From: an uncultured Actinomycetes bacterium
GTDB lineage: Bacteria > Actinomycetota > Acidimicrobiia > Acidimicrobiales > RAAP-2
Assembly: GCA_903924205.1 (NCBI GenBank)
Contig: CAIYAP010000007.1
Location: forward strand, 62,001 to 126,000
Length of the DNA: 64,000 nt
Reading direction: 5' to 3'
Part shown: piece by piece, positions 21,755 through 32,409 of the stretch
Layout of the letters: each line of letters opens with the position of its first letter
Position numbering within the stretch: the stretch's first letter is position 1
Notes under the pieces: generated by a model
The model's database searches: none
Seen by the model: only the letters and a program-made list of their open reading frames with translations
What the model was told of the DNA's origin: nothing
Program-made: the position numbers and the translations under genes

Positions 21755-24607
21755 CTACTTCTTGGTGCGTCGCGAACGACTCTTGGCGGTCACTAGATCG
21801 CGTAGCACTAACCCAGTTGGTGAATCCAAAGATGCGATGTGTTCTGGTGTTCCCTCACCCACCACCTTGCCACCACGACGTCCACCTTCTGGTCCCATGT
21901 CAACAATCCAGTCAGCCGTCTTGACGACGTCAAGGTTGTGCTCGATGGTGATGACGGTGTTGCCTTGGTCGACCAGTCGATGCAACACCGTCAAAAGTCG
22001 CGCGACGTCATCAAAGTGCAATCCCGTTGTTGGCTCATCGAGCACGTACAACGTGTGACCCGTAGGACGACGAGCCAACTCGGCGGCCAACTTCACTCGC
22101 TGAGCCTCACCGCCCGACAGCGTGGGCGCCGACTGTCCAAGGCGAACATAACCAAGGCCAACATCAACCAGAGTCTGAATATGGCGCTGAATCGACGGCT
22201 GTCGCTCGAAGAACTCGTTGGCCTCGGCAATAGGCATATTCAGTACGTCGGCTATCGACTTACCGCGATACAGAATTTCCAACGTCTCGCGGTTGTAGCG
22301 ACGGCCGTTGCAGTCCTCGCAATTCACGTACACGTCAGGCAAGAAGTGCATTTCAATCTTGATGGTGCCGTCTCCCGCGCACGCTTCGCAGCGACCACCC
22401 TTTACGTTGAAGGAGAAGCGCCCCTGCTGGTAGCCACGAACTTTGGCTTCGGTGGTTTCGGCGAAGAGTTTCCGAATCTTGTCGAAAACTCCCGTGTACG
22501 TGGCGGGGTTTGATCGAGGCGTGCGTCCGATGGGCTGCTGGTCCACCGCCACCACTTTGTCGATGAACTCAATCCCTTCAATAGATTTGTGTTTCGCGAC
22601 CTCGACCTTGGCGTGATGAAGCTGGCGCAAGAGTGAATTCAAGAGAATTTGGTTAACGAGTGTCGATTTACCTGACCCACTGACACCGGTGATGGCCGTG
22701 AAAGTTCCGAGCGGAAAACTCACGCTGACGTTGTCGAGGTTGTTGGCCGCGGCCCCCACGACTCGCAAGACATCGCCCGATGCCTCGCGACGGTTCGAAG
22801 GAACCTCGATCCCTGCTCGCCGTGACAGGTAAGCCCCGGTTCGGCTGAGTTCACATGCTTCAATGCCCGCCACCGGGCCCGCGTACACCACTTCGCCGCC
22901 AAATTCACCGGCACCGGGACCGATGTCAACGATGAAGTCACTGGCACGAATTGTCTCTTCATCGTGTTCGACGACGATGACACTGTTACCGAGGTCGCGC
23001 AACCGTAGGAGAGTCGAGATGAGACGCTGGTTGTCTCGTTGGTGCAACCCAATCGATGGCTCGTCCAGAACGTAGAGGACCCCGACCAGATGGCTACCAA
23101 TTTGACTCGCCAAGCGAATGCGTTGAGCCTCGCCACCGGACAGCGTCGCCGCCGCACGGGCCAGCGTGAGATAGTCCAAGCCGACGTCCAGAAGAAACCG
23201 CAGACGCTCGACGATTTCACGAATCACTAACTCAGCAATTTTGCGGTCACGCTTATTCAGCGGCACCTTCTCAAACCATTCAAAGGACTCGTCAATCGTC
23301 ATCGAGGAAATCTCGGCAATCGACCTTCCTGCAATCTTGACTCCGAGCACTTCCGGCCGCAAGCGCTGACCGTGACAGGAGTGGCATTCCACCTCGCGCA
23401 TGTATTGCTCTGCCTGCTCTCGAGTCCAGTCCCCCTCGGCTTCATTGCGTTGGCGCTCTAGCCATGCCGATAATCCTCGATACGCCGTGTCAAAAGTCTT
23501 GACCTTGCCGTAACGATTTCGGTATTTGAACGCGACCGTGGCATCATCAACGCCGTACAGGACGAGTTGGCGATCTTTGGCCTTCAGCTTCTTCCAGGGA
23601 GTATCTAGTGAAAAATCCCCCAAGTCGGCGACGCCTCTCAGCAAGTGATCGAAATACTTGAAACGGTTTCCGGACCACGGAGCCAGGGCTCCCTCTCGAA
23701 TCGACAGTGAAGTATCGGGCACCACCATGTCAACATCGATTTCGAATTTGGTGCCCAAGCCAGAGCACTCGCTGCACGCTCCGTAGGGTGAATTGAACGA
23801 GAAGTCTCGGGGGGCCAATTCCGAGAAGCTGATGCCACAGGCGGCGCACGCCAACTTTTCTGAGAATTTGACAATTTCGTCTGTGTCCGTGAAGAGAATC
23901 GTCACCGTCCCCTTGGTCAACGCCGTGGCGGCTTCAACCGACTCAGTCAGTCGCTGACGGCTGGCGGGACGAACACTGAGACGGTCCACCACGACATCGA
24001 TGTGATGGACCTCGTAGCGTGCCAACTCGATTGTCGAACGGTCGTCAAGCTCGTGCACAACACCGTCGACGCGGACGCGAGAAAAACCTTGCGACGCGAG
24101 GTCGTCCAACAAGGTGGAGTACTCGCCCTTTCGGCCGTCCACCACCGTTGCCAGCACGAGGAATTTGGCGCCCGGCTCGCTCGACAGGATGTGATCAACG
24201 ATTTGCTGCGACGTCTGTCGACTTACCGGTTCACCACAGTTCGGGCAATGGGGTACCCCTATGCGCGCGAACATAAGGCGCAAGTAGTCGTGGATTTCGG
24301 TAATGGTGCCCACTGTCGAACGAGGGTTTCTCGAGGCCGTCTTCTGGTCGATGGAGATAGCGGGGCTCAAACCCTCAATGAAATCGACATCCGGCTTGTC
24401 CATCTGGCCCAAGAATTGGCGGGCGTATGCGGACAGGCTCTCGACGTAGCGACGTTGGCCTTCGGCGTAAATGGTGTCAAAAGCGAGCGACGACTTTCCC
24501 GACCCCGACAAACCGGTGAAGACGACGAGTTTGTCCCGTGGAATCTCTAGCGAGACATTTTTTAAATTGTGGGCGCGAGCACCTTGGACGCGAATGACAC
24601 CAGACAC
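21755..24607 (-). CDS. uvrA: Excinuclease ABC subunit A
   Basis: Damage-recognition ATPase of nucleotide excision repair, 950 aa. It has two ABC modules: Walker [17 protein letters not shown] near residue 31 and [15 protein letters not shown] near 650, each with an LSGGEAQR signature, and the zinc-finger cysteines CPNC, CAAC, CSEC, CEAC and CEDC. The start is a GTG. A TAGTTT -10 lies 6 nt before it, and its first three bases are the TAG stop codon of uvrB, so uvrA may have its own leaderless promoter. Confidence 0.98.
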   Translation of the reverse strand: MSGVIRVQGARAHNLKNVSLEIPRDKLVVFTGLSGSGKSSLAFDTIYAEGQRRYVESLSAYARQFLGQMDKPDVDFIEGLSPAISIDQKTASRNPRSTVGTITEIHDYLRLMFARIGVPHCPNCGEPVSRQTSQQIVDHILSSEPGAKFLVLATVVDGRKGEYSTLLDDLASQGFSRVRVDGVVHELDDRSTIELARYEVHHIDVVVDRLSVRPASRQRLTESVEAATALTKGTVTILFTDTDEIVKFSEKLACAACGISFSELAPRDFSFNSPYGACSECSGLGTKFEIDVDMVVPDTSLSIREGALAPWSGNRFKYFDHLLRGVADLGDFSLDTPWKKLKAKDRQLVLYGVDDATVAFKYRNRYGKVKTFDTAYRGLSAWLERQRNEAEGDWTREQAEQYMREVECHSCHGQRLRPEVLGVKIAGRSIAEISSMTIDESFEWFEKVPLNKRDRKIAELVIREIVERLRFLLDVGLDYLTLARAAATLSGGEAQRIRLASQIGSHLVGVLYVLDEPSIGLHQRDNQRLISTLLRLRDLGNSVIVVEHDEETIRASDFIVDIGPGAGEFGGEVVYAGPVAGIEACELSRTGAYLSRRAGIEVPSNRREASGDVLRVVGAAANNLDNVSVSFPLGTFTAITGVSGSGKSTLVNQILLNSLLRQLHHAKVEVAKHKSIEGIEFIDKVVAVDQQPIGRTPRSNPATYTGVFDKIRKLFAETTEAKVRGYQQGRFSFNVKGGRCEACAGDGTIKIEMHFLPDVYVNCEDCNGRRYNRETLEILYRGKSIADVLNMPIAEANEFFERQPSIQRHIQTLVDVGLGYVRLGQSAPTLSGGEAQRVKLAAELARRPTGHTLYVLDEPTTGLHFDDVARLLTVLHRLVDQGNTVITIEHNLDVVKTADWIVDMGPEGGRRGGKVVGEGTPEHIASLDSPTGLVLRDLVTAKSRSRRTKK

Positions 24608-24613
24608 GAACGC

Positions 24614-24619
24614 AAACTA
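24614..24619 (-). promoter_or_regulatory. -10 hexamer TAGTTT for uvrA, made from the uvrB stop codon
   Basis: On the minus strand the uvrB stop TAG is the first half of TAGTTT, followed by six bases (GCGTTC) and the uvrA GTG. This gives the same spacing as the other leaderless candidates in the window. Confidence 0.45.
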
Positions 24620-26590
24620 CCCGTCGTTCTCGCTGTCATCGTTCGCTAATCGAATCTGATTGAGAACATCGCGGAGCATTGCCGCCTCCTCAAAGCGCAA
24701 ATCGGCAGCCGCGGCCAACATCTCACGCTCGACTCTCTCTGCCTCGTCTGCATTGGCGACGAGCGGTGTCGCTGCTTTCACCGGTGCTTCTTCCTTACGA
24801 AGACGACTGAGAATGTCCACCACGTTCTTTGAGACCGTCGTGGGGCTGATCCCATTCTCCGTGTTGTAGGCAATTTGAACCTCGCGTCGACGGGCCGTGG
24901 TGTCGAGCGCGACCTGCATGGCGGGAGTCACCCGGTCGGCGTAGAGGATCGCGCGGCCATGGGAGTTGCGAGCGGCGCGGCCAATGGTTTGGATGAGAGC
25001 GCTCTCAGAGCGCAGGAAGCCCTCTTTGTCGGCATCAAGGATGGCGACAAGGGAAACTTCGGGAAGGTCCAAACCTTCGCGAAGCAAGTTGATACCCACC
25101 AATACATCGAACTCCCCCAATCGCAAGCCTCGGAGAATTTCGACTCGTTCGATCGTGTCAATATCGCTATGCAGATAACGGACCTTAATTCCGTGCTTCA
25201 CCAAGAACGTCGTTAGGTCTTCCGCCATTCGCTTGGTTAACGTCGTGACGATGACGCGTTCTCCCGCTGCCACCACTTGATTGATTTCGTCTCGTAGATG
25301 GTCAATCTGATTCCTGGTAGGGACGATATCGACGACAGGGTCCAGCAAGCCCGTTGGCCGAATCAGCTGTTGCACCATTGCGTCCGACACCTCGCGTTCG
25401 AAAGGCCCTGGAGTTGCCGACACGAAGATCATCTGGGGCACCACGTCCATAAATTCGTCAAAGTTCAGAGGGCGATTGTCCATCGCGCTTGGCAAACGAA
25501 AGCCATGATCAACCAAGGTCGATTTACGTGATCGGTCACCGGCGAATTGCGCTCGAATCTGCGGGACGGCAACGTGCGACTCATCAATCACGACCAGGAG
25601 ATCCTCGGGAAAGTAATCAAGCAGGGTGTAGGGGCGCTCGCCGCTGCTGCGGCCGTCCAAGTGTGCCGAATAGTTCTCGACTCCTGGGCAGGTCCCCGTC
25701 TCTTGAAGCATTTCTAGGTCATGTTCAGTGCGCATCTTTAGTCGCTGCGCCTCCAATAGTTTGCCCCCCGCCTCAAATGTCCGCAGTTGGCGCCCGAGTT
25801 CCTCCTCGATGCTTCTCACGGCACGGTGCAGCGTCTCGTCACCGGTGCTGTAGTGACTTGCCGCGAATACCGTGACGCTGTCTACCCGGCCGTTCACCTC
25901 CTGCGTCAACGGGTTAAAAAACACAATTGATTCGATTTCGTCATCAAAGAAACTGATGCGCAGCGCCTCACGGTCGTAGGCGGGCTGAAGTTCCAACGTG
26001 TCGCCGCGAACGCGGAATGTTCCGCGCTCGACCACCAAGTCGTTTCTCGAGTACTGCATATCGACCAAACGGCGAAGCAGTTCACGCTGCTCGAACTTGT
26101 CCCCCACCGACATGGCCAGCATTCCCCGCCGATATTCAATGGGTGAACCCAAACCGTAGATACAGGAAACGGAGGCCACCACCACGGTGTCACGTCGCGT
26201 CAGGAGTGACGACGTCGCTGCGTGGCGCAGTCGGTCGATTTCCTCGTTAATTGAGCTGTCTTTTTCGATATAGGTATCGCTGGAAGGCAGGTACGCCTCC
26301 GGCTGGTAGTAGTCGTAATAGGAAACGAAGAACTCCACGCGATTGGACGGAAGCATTTCTCGAAGCTCGGCAGCGAGTTGCGCAGCCAACGACTTATTTG
26401 GCTCCAAGATCAACGTGGGTCGTTGCAATTTCTCGATAGTCCATGCAATCGTCGCGGTCTTGCCACTGCCGGTGATTCCCTCGAGCGTCTGGTATCTCAA
26501 TCCGTTGCGGGCTCCTTCCGTCAAAGCCGCAATCGCGGTCGGCTGATCTCCGCAGGGCAGAAATGGTGACTCAACTAGGAAGTTCGTCAT
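24617..26590 (-). CDS. uvrB: Excinuclease ABC subunit B
   Basis: Helicase-like damage-verification subunit, 657 aa. Walker [15 protein letters not shown] lies near residue 40, the DNA-clamping beta-hairpin is [20 protein letters not shown], and helicase motifs include [11 protein letters not shown] and [14 protein letters not shown]. The C-terminal UVR domain ([21 protein letters not shown]) that binds UvrC is intact. The ATG overlaps the coaE stop by 4 bp, as in Mycobacterium where coaE lies just upstream of uvrB. Confidence 0.98.
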   Translation of the reverse strand: MTNFLVESPFLPCGDQPTAIAALTEGARNGLRYQTLEGITGSGKTATIAWTIEKLQRPTLILEPNKSLAAQLAAELREMLPSNRVEFFVSYYDYYQPEAYLPSSDTYIEKDSSINEEIDRLRHAATSSLLTRRDTVVVASVSCIYGLGSPIEYRRGMLAMSVGDKFEQRELLRRLVDMQYSRNDLVVERGTFRVRGDTLELQPAYDREALRISFFDDEIESIVFFNPLTQEVNGRVDSVTVFAASHYSTGDETLHRAVRSIEEELGRQLRTFEAGGKLLEAQRLKMRTEHDLEMLQETGTCPGVENYSAHLDGRSSGERPYTLLDYFPEDLLVVIDESHVAVPQIRAQFAGDRSRKSTLVDHGFRLPSAMDNRPLNFDEFMDVVPQMIFVSATPGPFEREVSDAMVQQLIRPTGLLDPVVDIVPTRNQIDHLRDEINQVVAAGERVIVTTLTKRMAEDLTTFLVKHGIKVRYLHSDIDTIERVEILRGLRLGEFDVLVGINLLREGLDLPEVSLVAILDADKEGFLRSESALIQTIGRAARNSHGRAILYADRVTPAMQVALDTTARRREVQIAYNTENGISPTTVSKNVVDILSRLRKEEAPVKAATPLVANADEAERVEREMLAAAADLRFEEAAMLRDVLNQIRLANDDSENDG

Positions 26591-27171
26591 GACAACTCCA
26601 CCAGTAACCGGTCAATATTTCCGTAGGTAGTGAGAAGGTCATTTGAATTATCAATGATCGCGTCAAACGCTTCATTAGGTAGCGCCAGCGCCTCCTGTGC
26701 CGCAATTCGTCTTTCGGCGTCACCGACATCCATTTTTCGGCTCGTCGTTAAGCGCTGCAAAACAACATCCTCCCGCGCGCGAACCAGCCACACCGCTGTC
26801 AACGAAAACAACGAGCGATGTTCTGGTCGATAGAGGGGCAAAGCAACGGCGACGACAGAGCTGGAGCTCTCTTCGCAACGGCGAAGAATTTCCACACCGA
26901 TCGCCAAGTGCGTGATGCGATTGAGCCGACGGAGAGCGGCGGGGTCACGGAACACCACATCCGCTAGTACCGCTCGATTCAGCGTCGAATCCGTCGCCAC
27001 GATGCCCCGTCCAAAGGCATCGATTAGTTGGCGGTACGCCGGCTGTCCCGGGGAGACCACGTCTCGCGCCACAATGTCGGCATCGACAATCACAATGCCC
27101 CTCTTGGCGAGGTAATCGGTGACGGCCGTCTTACCAGAACCAATTCCTCCGGCAATTGCAATACGTTGCAT
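26587..27171 (-). CDS. coaE: Dephospho-CoA kinase
   Basis: Last step of coenzyme A synthesis. The 194-aa protein has the P-loop [20 protein letters not shown] at residues 5-24, [17 protein letters not shown] for substrate binding, and the lid region [22 protein letters not shown]. Heads the long minus-strand series coaE-uvrB-uvrA-uvrC-rapZ-yvcK-gap and on. A TACCCT -10 ends six bases before the ATG. Confidence 0.95.
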   Translation of the reverse strand: MQRIAIAGGIGSGKTAVTDYLAKRGIVIVDADIVARDVVSPGQPAYRQLIDAFGRGIVATDSTLNRAVLADVVFRDPAALRRLNRITHLAIGVEILRRCEESSSSVVAVALPLYRPEHRSLFSLTAVWLVRAREDVVLQRLTTSRKMDVGDAERRIAAQEALALPNEAFDAIIDNSNDLLTTYGNIDRLLVELS

Positions 27172-27177
27172 GCTCAG

Positions 27178-27183
27178 AGGGTA
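27178..27183 (-). promoter_or_regulatory. -10 hexamer TACCCT for coaE (leaderless)
   Basis: TACCCT, then CTGAGC, then the coaE ATG at 27171. Part of a 54-bp divergent promoter region shared with the AftD-like gene. Confidence 0.45.
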
Positions 27184-27213
27184 GCCACCACCTTGGACCT
27201 CACCGCTACTCGG

Positions 27214-27219
27214 TAGATT
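27214..27219 (+). promoter_or_regulatory. -10 hexamer TAGATT for the AftD-like gene (leaderless)
   Basis: TAGATT, then six bases (CTCAGT), then the GTG start at 27226. A TTGGAC lies 15 bp upstream as a possible but short-spaced -35. Confidence 0.5.
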
Positions 27220-27225
27220 CTCAGT

Positions 27226-30200
27226 GTGCCATTAGCCCGTTCTCGCCCGAAATTTCGCTGGGACACATGGATAATTGCACTTCTGGCTTATGCCCCCTTC
27301 CTGTATTCGGAACCCGGACGGATAAGTGCGGACACGAAGGCGTACCTTTATTTGGACCCCGCCCACTTGCTGTCCACTGCGGCGTCGATGTGGAACTCGG
27401 ACCAAGGGTTTGGAATGGTTACCCACCAGAACATTGGGTACCTGTTCCCCATGGGCCCGTATTACCTCTTGTTTCACTACCTAGGCGTCTCCGCGTGGAT
27501 CGCACAGCGCTTCTGGATGGGAAGTCTTCTATTCCTCGCCGCTCTCGGGGTGAGGCGTTTTCTAGAGGAGATGGGGATCGGTCGACAGGCTGCATGGGCC
27601 GCGGCGATTCCTTACATGCTGTCGCCGTACATATTGGTGAACATAGACCGCACCACGGCGATCTTGATGCCATGGGCCGGGCTTGGCTGGATGATGTTGT
27701 ACGCCGTCCGTGCTGCTCGTCAGGGAGGGTGGCGCTACGCCGCGCGCTTCGCCATCGTCCTCGCTCTCGTGGGTGGCGTCAATGCCACCAGTGTCCTCCT
27801 GGTCGGTCTCGCCCCGGCCACATGGCTCGTCTACGCCGCCTTGACCGGCGACATCTCGTGGAAGCGAGCGACGTCGGTCGCGGCCAAGATTTCCGGACTT
27901 GGACTACTGGTCAGCCTCTGGTGGATTGGTGGGCTGTGGGCTGAGGGTGCTTTCGGCGTCAATATTCTCAATTACACCGAGTCAATTACCACCGTGGCAT
28001 CCACGTCAACGACGAGCGAAGTGCTCCGGGGCCTTGGTTATTGGTATTTCTACGGTTCGGATCACATCCAGCCGTGGACAATGGCCTCGGGCCCGTATGA
28101 GACCAATGCCCTGGTCGTGGCCGCGAGTTTCTTTCTTCCCGCCGCGGGCATCGTCAGCAGCCTTTTCGTGCGTTGGCGTTATCGGGGCTACTTCGTGGCG
28201 ATAGGTCTGATGGGAATCCTCCTCGCGGTTGGCGCATACCCCATTTCATCACCGGCGCCGGTGGGAGCGGTGATGAAATGGCTGGGGCTTCACACCACGG
28301 TGGGTCTCGCCATGAGGTCAACCAATCGAGTCATGCCCCTCGTGCTCTTATCTTTTGGCACCTTGTTGGCGGCGGCCATTCATGCGCGTTCGGAGCGCAA
28401 ACATTCATCTCCACGTCGGATGCTTCGCATCACGGCACTTGCCAGCATTCTTGCTATTCAGCCCCTCTTTGCGGGTACCGCGCTCGCGCGTAACTTGAGT
28501 TCTCCGAGCACCTTGCCCACCTACGTGACGGCGGCGGCGAAGGACCTCAACACCGGTCCTGCCACGTCGACTGTTCTCGGACTACCGGGGGTTGACTTCG
28601 GTAACTACCGCTACGGCGCCTATGTGGATTCGGTTTGGCCTGGATTGCTGAATCGCCCGTTCGAAACGAACCAAGTGACACCACAGGGCGAGAATGCGAG
28701 CGTCGATCTGATTCGAGCTCTCGATGGACGATTCCAGGATGGCTACGCCCAACCTCAAGCCATTGCGCCCATAGCTCGACTCTTCTCGGCGGGAGACATC
28801 TTGCTGCAGATGGATATTCAGTACGAGCGTTTCAACTCACCCACTCCGGCGTACATGTGGAGCCTCTTCTCGCCAACTCCTGCTGGCCTCAAACTGGTGA
28901 AGACTTACGGACCAGTTTTGAAGGACCAGGTCAGCGATGGTCGATACATCAATGAACAGATGCTGAATCTGCCCTCTCACTTCAAGTGGCCCGCATCACT
29001 GGCAGTATTCAAGGTCACCGGCGCGCGAACCTTGACGCGCAGCGAGACGTTGTCGGGGTCCTACCTCGTCGCGGGGTCGGGTATGGGACTCGTCAATCTC
29101 GCCACGATGGGACTTTTAAACGACAATCATTCCCTCTGGTACGAGGGTGCCATCGGGCCGAAAGTGGTCGCAGACCTGATTAAGGCCAATGCCTCTCTCG
29201 TTCTCACCGACACCAATGCCAAGGTGCACTCCACCTTTGGCACGCTCAGTTCGTCTGCGGGCTACATCGAGGCGCTCAATGAGCTTCCAACAAATACGTC
29301 AGAGGAAGAACACGCACTGTACGCCTTTGAGCCGGGATCCGGCAATCAGACGGTGGCTGTTCTCCATGGCATTTCGGCCGTCGGTGCTTCCAGTTACGGC
29401 AACCCCATCGCTAACGTGCCCGAACACATGCCCTTTTATGCCGTCGACGGTAATCCGAATACGTCGTGGCAGACTGCCGCGTTCCACAAGGCCGTTGGGG
29501 AATATCTCACTATCCACGCGACCTCTCCGCACATCGTCTCTCGAATTCACTTCATCCAGTCCCAGAACCCCACCGAGAACCGATGGATCACCAAGGTGTC
29601 CATCAAGGTCGGCAGTCGCACCTACCATCGTGTCCTCACTGAGCAATCGTGGGGCGTCACCGGCCAATGGATAGATATTCCACCAACTCGCGGTACGACA
29701 ATGACCATCACCATTGATGACACGACGCCTATTTATGTGCCGCTCAAACAGCAGTCGGCCGTTGGCTTTTCGGAAGTATTCGCCCCAGGATTCGGGAACG
29801 CCACGCGTTCGCTTCTCCTGCCGACATCTTTGCTCAATCGAGTCGGATCCGCCGCGCGGACATCACCTTTAATTATCGACATGTCGAGGATTCGCGTCGC
29901 AGCAACCCCTCCTCGAACGGACCCCGAGTTGACCTTGAATCGAGCCTTCACACTCCCGTACTCTCGAACCTTTTCGTTCAGGGGAACGGCACAGCTCTAC
30001 GCGCAGAACTCCGATGAAGGTATCAACTCCATTTTGGGTCTGCGGCCACGTACTGTCGGCATCCCCATTGTCTCTACCGCGGCATCAACCAGGATGGTCG
30101 GTGCGCCATTGTCGGCATCGCGAGCCGCCTTCGACGGACTCGTGAGCACTGCGTGGCAGAACGCATTTCAAACCGGTGTCGGCCAAACCATCAGCGAGCA

Positions 30201-31455
30201 CATTGCGTCCCCACTCACAGTGTCGCAAGCAACCTTCGCCGTTCTCAATGACGGACGTCACGCAGTTCCGACCTCGATCAGAATCTCTTCCGGCGACTCC
30301 TCACGGGTGGTCAGTCTGCCCTTCACGCTCAACCCGAAAGCCACCGAGGGTGCTACCAACAGCGTCACCGTTCACTTCGCGCCTTTGACTGGCAGCACGT
30401 TCAGCTACACCATTGAAACGATCATGGGCAACCCCATCGTTGACCGCATCACTGGAGGCGTCAATCACACGCCCCTGGGTATCGCAGAAATCTCCGTGCC
30501 GGGAATCGCCACAATCTCCACGCCCACCACCATCAATACCGGCTGCCTATCGAATGTTCTTCGCATCGACGGCCATGATGTTCCCGTCACGATATCTGGC
30601 ACGCTGGACGAGGTTCAGCGGGGCCTCCCTCTTAGCGTCTCGAGCTGTGCTTCATCCGTCACTTTGTCGGCAGGAATGCATGATGTTGAATCCTCCCTGG
30701 GGGCGATGAGTGGCTTTCAGCTAGACGACCTGGTCATGACGTCGCGCGTCGCCCCCCAGCCCTCGGTGACGGCGATCAGCGATCTTGCGGGTAGGTGGCA
30801 AAGCCGGTCTCAGGTAACGGCGAACGTGGAACCACGCGACGGCGGCCGAGTACTCGTTCTCGGACAAAGCATGTCCCCTGGCTGGCGAGCCACGTTGAAT
30901 GGGAAAGACCTCGGGGCACCGCTACTCGTCGATGGAGCGTCGACAGGATGGATTCTCCCGTCGCACATCAGCCCACACAGCACTGTCGTGATGTCATGGT
31001 CCCCGCAAGACCGAGTCAATCTTCTCTTGTGGAGCTCTGCCGGCGGTCTCGTTCTCGTCGTTCTCATGGCCGTGGGACGTCGACGCTCCCGTCTAGAACC
31101 CATGGATGGCCCCGTGTGGCGCTCTGATCGCATTCGAAATGGCCGCCCCCACCCCATGGCCATTGTGCTCGCTGTCGCGTCGGGCGTCCTGGTGGCGTGG
31201 TGGGCACCCCTCGCGGTTTGCGTCATCCTGCTGTGGTGCCTCTATCGGCGCTCCTGGAATTGGTTTAGCGTGGCCAGCATGGTGTCCTTGGCCTTGAGTG
31301 TGCTCCTCACGATCTACGCAACCCTGCGAAACTTCCCGCAAGACATTTCCTGGCCGACTCACATCCACTTCGCCGAGGCCTGTGCAGCATGGGCGCTGGT
31401 GTTTTGGGTGTGCGCCATTGCCTTCGCTCCTCATCGGCCGCGTGAGGACTGGTAG
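27226..31455 (+). CDS. AftD-like alpha-(1->3)-arabinofuranosyltransferase, GT-C membrane protein
   Basis: A 1409-aa polytopic protein of the AftD (DUF3367) family, which in mycobacteria adds arabinofuranose from a decaprenyl-phosphate donor to arabinan at the outer face of the membrane. The N-terminal third is GT-C-like with many membrane helices; the first outer loop holds ISADTKAYLYLDP and NIGYLFPMGPYY, close to the AftD pattern. The middle has two discoidin-like (F5/8 C) stretches, around DGNPNTSWQT and FDGLVSTAWQN. The C-terminal part has GQSMSPGWRATLNGKDLG, STGWILP, then more membrane helices. GTG start, probably leaderless. Opens the glycan island; the acceptor is unknown. Confidence 0.85.
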   Translation: MPLARSRPKFRWDTWIIALLAYAPFLYSEPGRISADTKAYLYLDPAHLLSTAASMWNSDQGFGMVTHQNIGYLFPMGPYYLLFHYLGVSAWIAQRFWMGSLLFLAALGVRRFLEEMGIGRQAAWAAAIPYMLSPYILVNIDRTTAILMPWAGLGWMMLYAVRAARQGGWRYAARFAIVLALVGGVNATSVLLVGLAPATWLVYAALTGDISWKRATSVAAKISGLGLLVSLWWIGGLWAEGAFGVNILNYTESITTVASTSTTSEVLRGLGYWYFYGSDHIQPWTMASGPYETNALVVAASFFLPAAGIVSSLFVRWRYRGYFVAIGLMGILLAVGAYPISSPAPVGAVMKWLGLHTTVGLAMRSTNRVMPLVLLSFGTLLAAAIHARSERKHSSPRRMLRITALASILAIQPLFAGTALARNLSSPSTLPTYVTAAAKDLNTGPATSTVLGLPGVDFGNYRYGAYVDSVWPGLLNRPFETNQVTPQGENASVDLIRALDGRFQDGYAQPQAIAPIARLFSAGDILLQMDIQYERFNSPTPAYMWSLFSPTPAGLKLVKTYGPVLKDQVSDGRYINEQMLNLPSHFKWPASLAVFKVTGARTLTRSETLSGSYLVAGSGMGLVNLATMGLLNDNHSLWYEGAIGPKVVADLIKANASLVLTDTNAKVHSTFGTLSSSAGYIEALNELPTNTSEEEHALYAFEPGSGNQTVAVLHGISAVGASSYGNPIANVPEHMPFYAVDGNPNTSWQTAAFHKAVGEYLTIHATSPHIVSRIHFIQSQNPTENRWITKVSIKVGSRTYHRVLTEQSWGVTGQWIDIPPTRGTTMTITIDDTTPIYVPLKQQSAVGFSEVFAPGFGNATRSLLLPTSLLNRVGSAARTSPLIIDMSRIRVAATPPRTDPELTLNRAFTLPYSRTFSFRGTAQLYAQNSDEGINSILGLRPRTVGIPIVSTAASTRMVGAPLSASRAAFDGLVSTAWQNAFQTGVGQTISEHIASPLTVSQATFAVLNDGRHAVPTSIRISSGDSSRVVSLPFTLNPKATEGATNSVTVHFAPLTGSTFSYTIETIMGNPIVDRITGGVNHTPLGIAEISVPGIATISTPTTINTGCLSNVLRIDGHDVPVTISGTLDEVQRGLPLSVSSCASSVTLSAGMHDVESSLGAMSGFQLDDLVMTSRVAPQPSVTAISDLAGRWQSRSQVTANVEPRDGGRVLVLGQSMSPGWRATLNGKDLGAPLLVDGASTGWILPSHISPHSTVVMSWSPQDRVNLLLWSSAGGLVLVVLMAVGRRRSRLEPMDGPVWRSDRIRNGRPHPMAIVLAVASGVLVAWWAPLAVCVILLWCLYRRSWNWFSVASMVSLALSVLLTIYATLRNFPQDISWPTHIHFAEACAAWALVFWVCAIAFAPHRPREDW

Positions 31456-31458
31456 CAC

Positions 31459-32409
31459 ATGTCGTGGTGGAAGAGCAATGCCGATGGCAGTGACTATGCA
31501 ACGCCGTCGACCGCGCTGGAGCCGGTCAAGCGGCGAGGCCTGAACGTTCCGCCACAGGTCTCATACGACCATTCGGACGAGAAACGCGGGAGCCTGATCG
31601 TTGCGCCTGATGGACTCCCCCGGTTGCTTGCGTTGATACGTGCTCAACGGATGCGCTCTGATAACAGGACCTTGGCGGAAGACATCATTGCGACGGACTT
31701 CATGACGCAGATTGTCGGTCGCGCCACAATCTTCAATCGTGACGTTCTCGAGATTGCCGACACGGACAACGAGTTCTATCTGGGCCTGATGGAACGAGGG
31801 GCAATCGTCACACGTATGCGGCCCGAGTTAACGGTAAACCGACGCATTGGCGAAGCCATGAGGGCGCGTGTCTCGCCATCCGACGCCACCAAGTTCAGCG
31901 CTCCGAACATCCCCTCGGACGATGACTCGTTCGACACGGTAGTGGCCACGAACATCGTGGCGATGTCTCCACGGCCAAGCGACACCTTGAATGAGCTAGC
32001 GCGGGTGTTGAGACCCGGCGGAACTTTATATCTTCAACAAATATTGTGGTGGTCGCCCTCGGGCGGTCGCGAAACGTCACCATGGCACCTCCTGTCAGGC
32101 AAGTTTGCTCGGCGGAGATACCAGCGGTCCCACGGATACGCTCCCGCACACTTCTACGGAGAAAATCTTTTTCGGGTTTCGCTGGGGTCGATGCTTCGTG
32201 CCGCAAAAAGGCATCCCGATTTCGCCATTGTCTCAATGCATCCCCGTTACGGACGAGCAACGAGTCGCTGGGTGCTGCGACTGCCCCTGGTGCGTGAATT
32301 TCTCACACTCAACGTGACCATTATTTTGGAGAAGTCGCCTTTCGCCCACGGGCGTGAACCGATGATGCCAGAGCCTCAAAGAGTTCTAGGGCCGTTCGAT
32401 CCCAGGTAA
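31459..32409 (+). CDS. SAM-dependent methyltransferase (class I)
   Basis: A 316-aa Rossmann-fold methyltransferase. The core is weakly conserved at motif I (VLEIADTDNEFYLGLM), but DDSFDTVVATNIVAMS and the post-motif LNELARVLRPGGTLYLQQ are typical of the Methyltransf_11 group. The first 70 residues are charged and unlike the family. Starts 3 bp after the AftD-like stop, so it is translationally linked and may methylate a sugar or lipid of the same glycan. The last 89 bp overlap the convergent GT4 gene. Confidence 0.78.
   Translation: MSWWKSNADGSDYATPSTALEPVKRRGLNVPPQVSYDHSDEKRGSLIVAPDGLPRLLALIRAQRMRSDNRTLAEDIIATDFMTQIVGRATIFNRDVLEIADTDNEFYLGLMERGAIVTRMRPELTVNRRIGEAMRARVSPSDATKFSAPNIPSDDDSFDTVVATNIVAMSPRPSDTLNELARVLRPGGTLYLQQILWWSPSGGRETSPWHLLSGKFARRRYQRSHGYAPAHFYGENLFRVSLGSMLRAAKRHPDFAIVSMHPRYGRATSRWVLRLPLVREFLTLNVTIILEKSPFAHGREPMMPEPQRVLGPFDPR

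Noticed and set aside
23947-24550. 182-aa plus-strand ORF opposite uvrA
   Set aside because: Shadow of a highly conserved gene; no start context or homology pattern.
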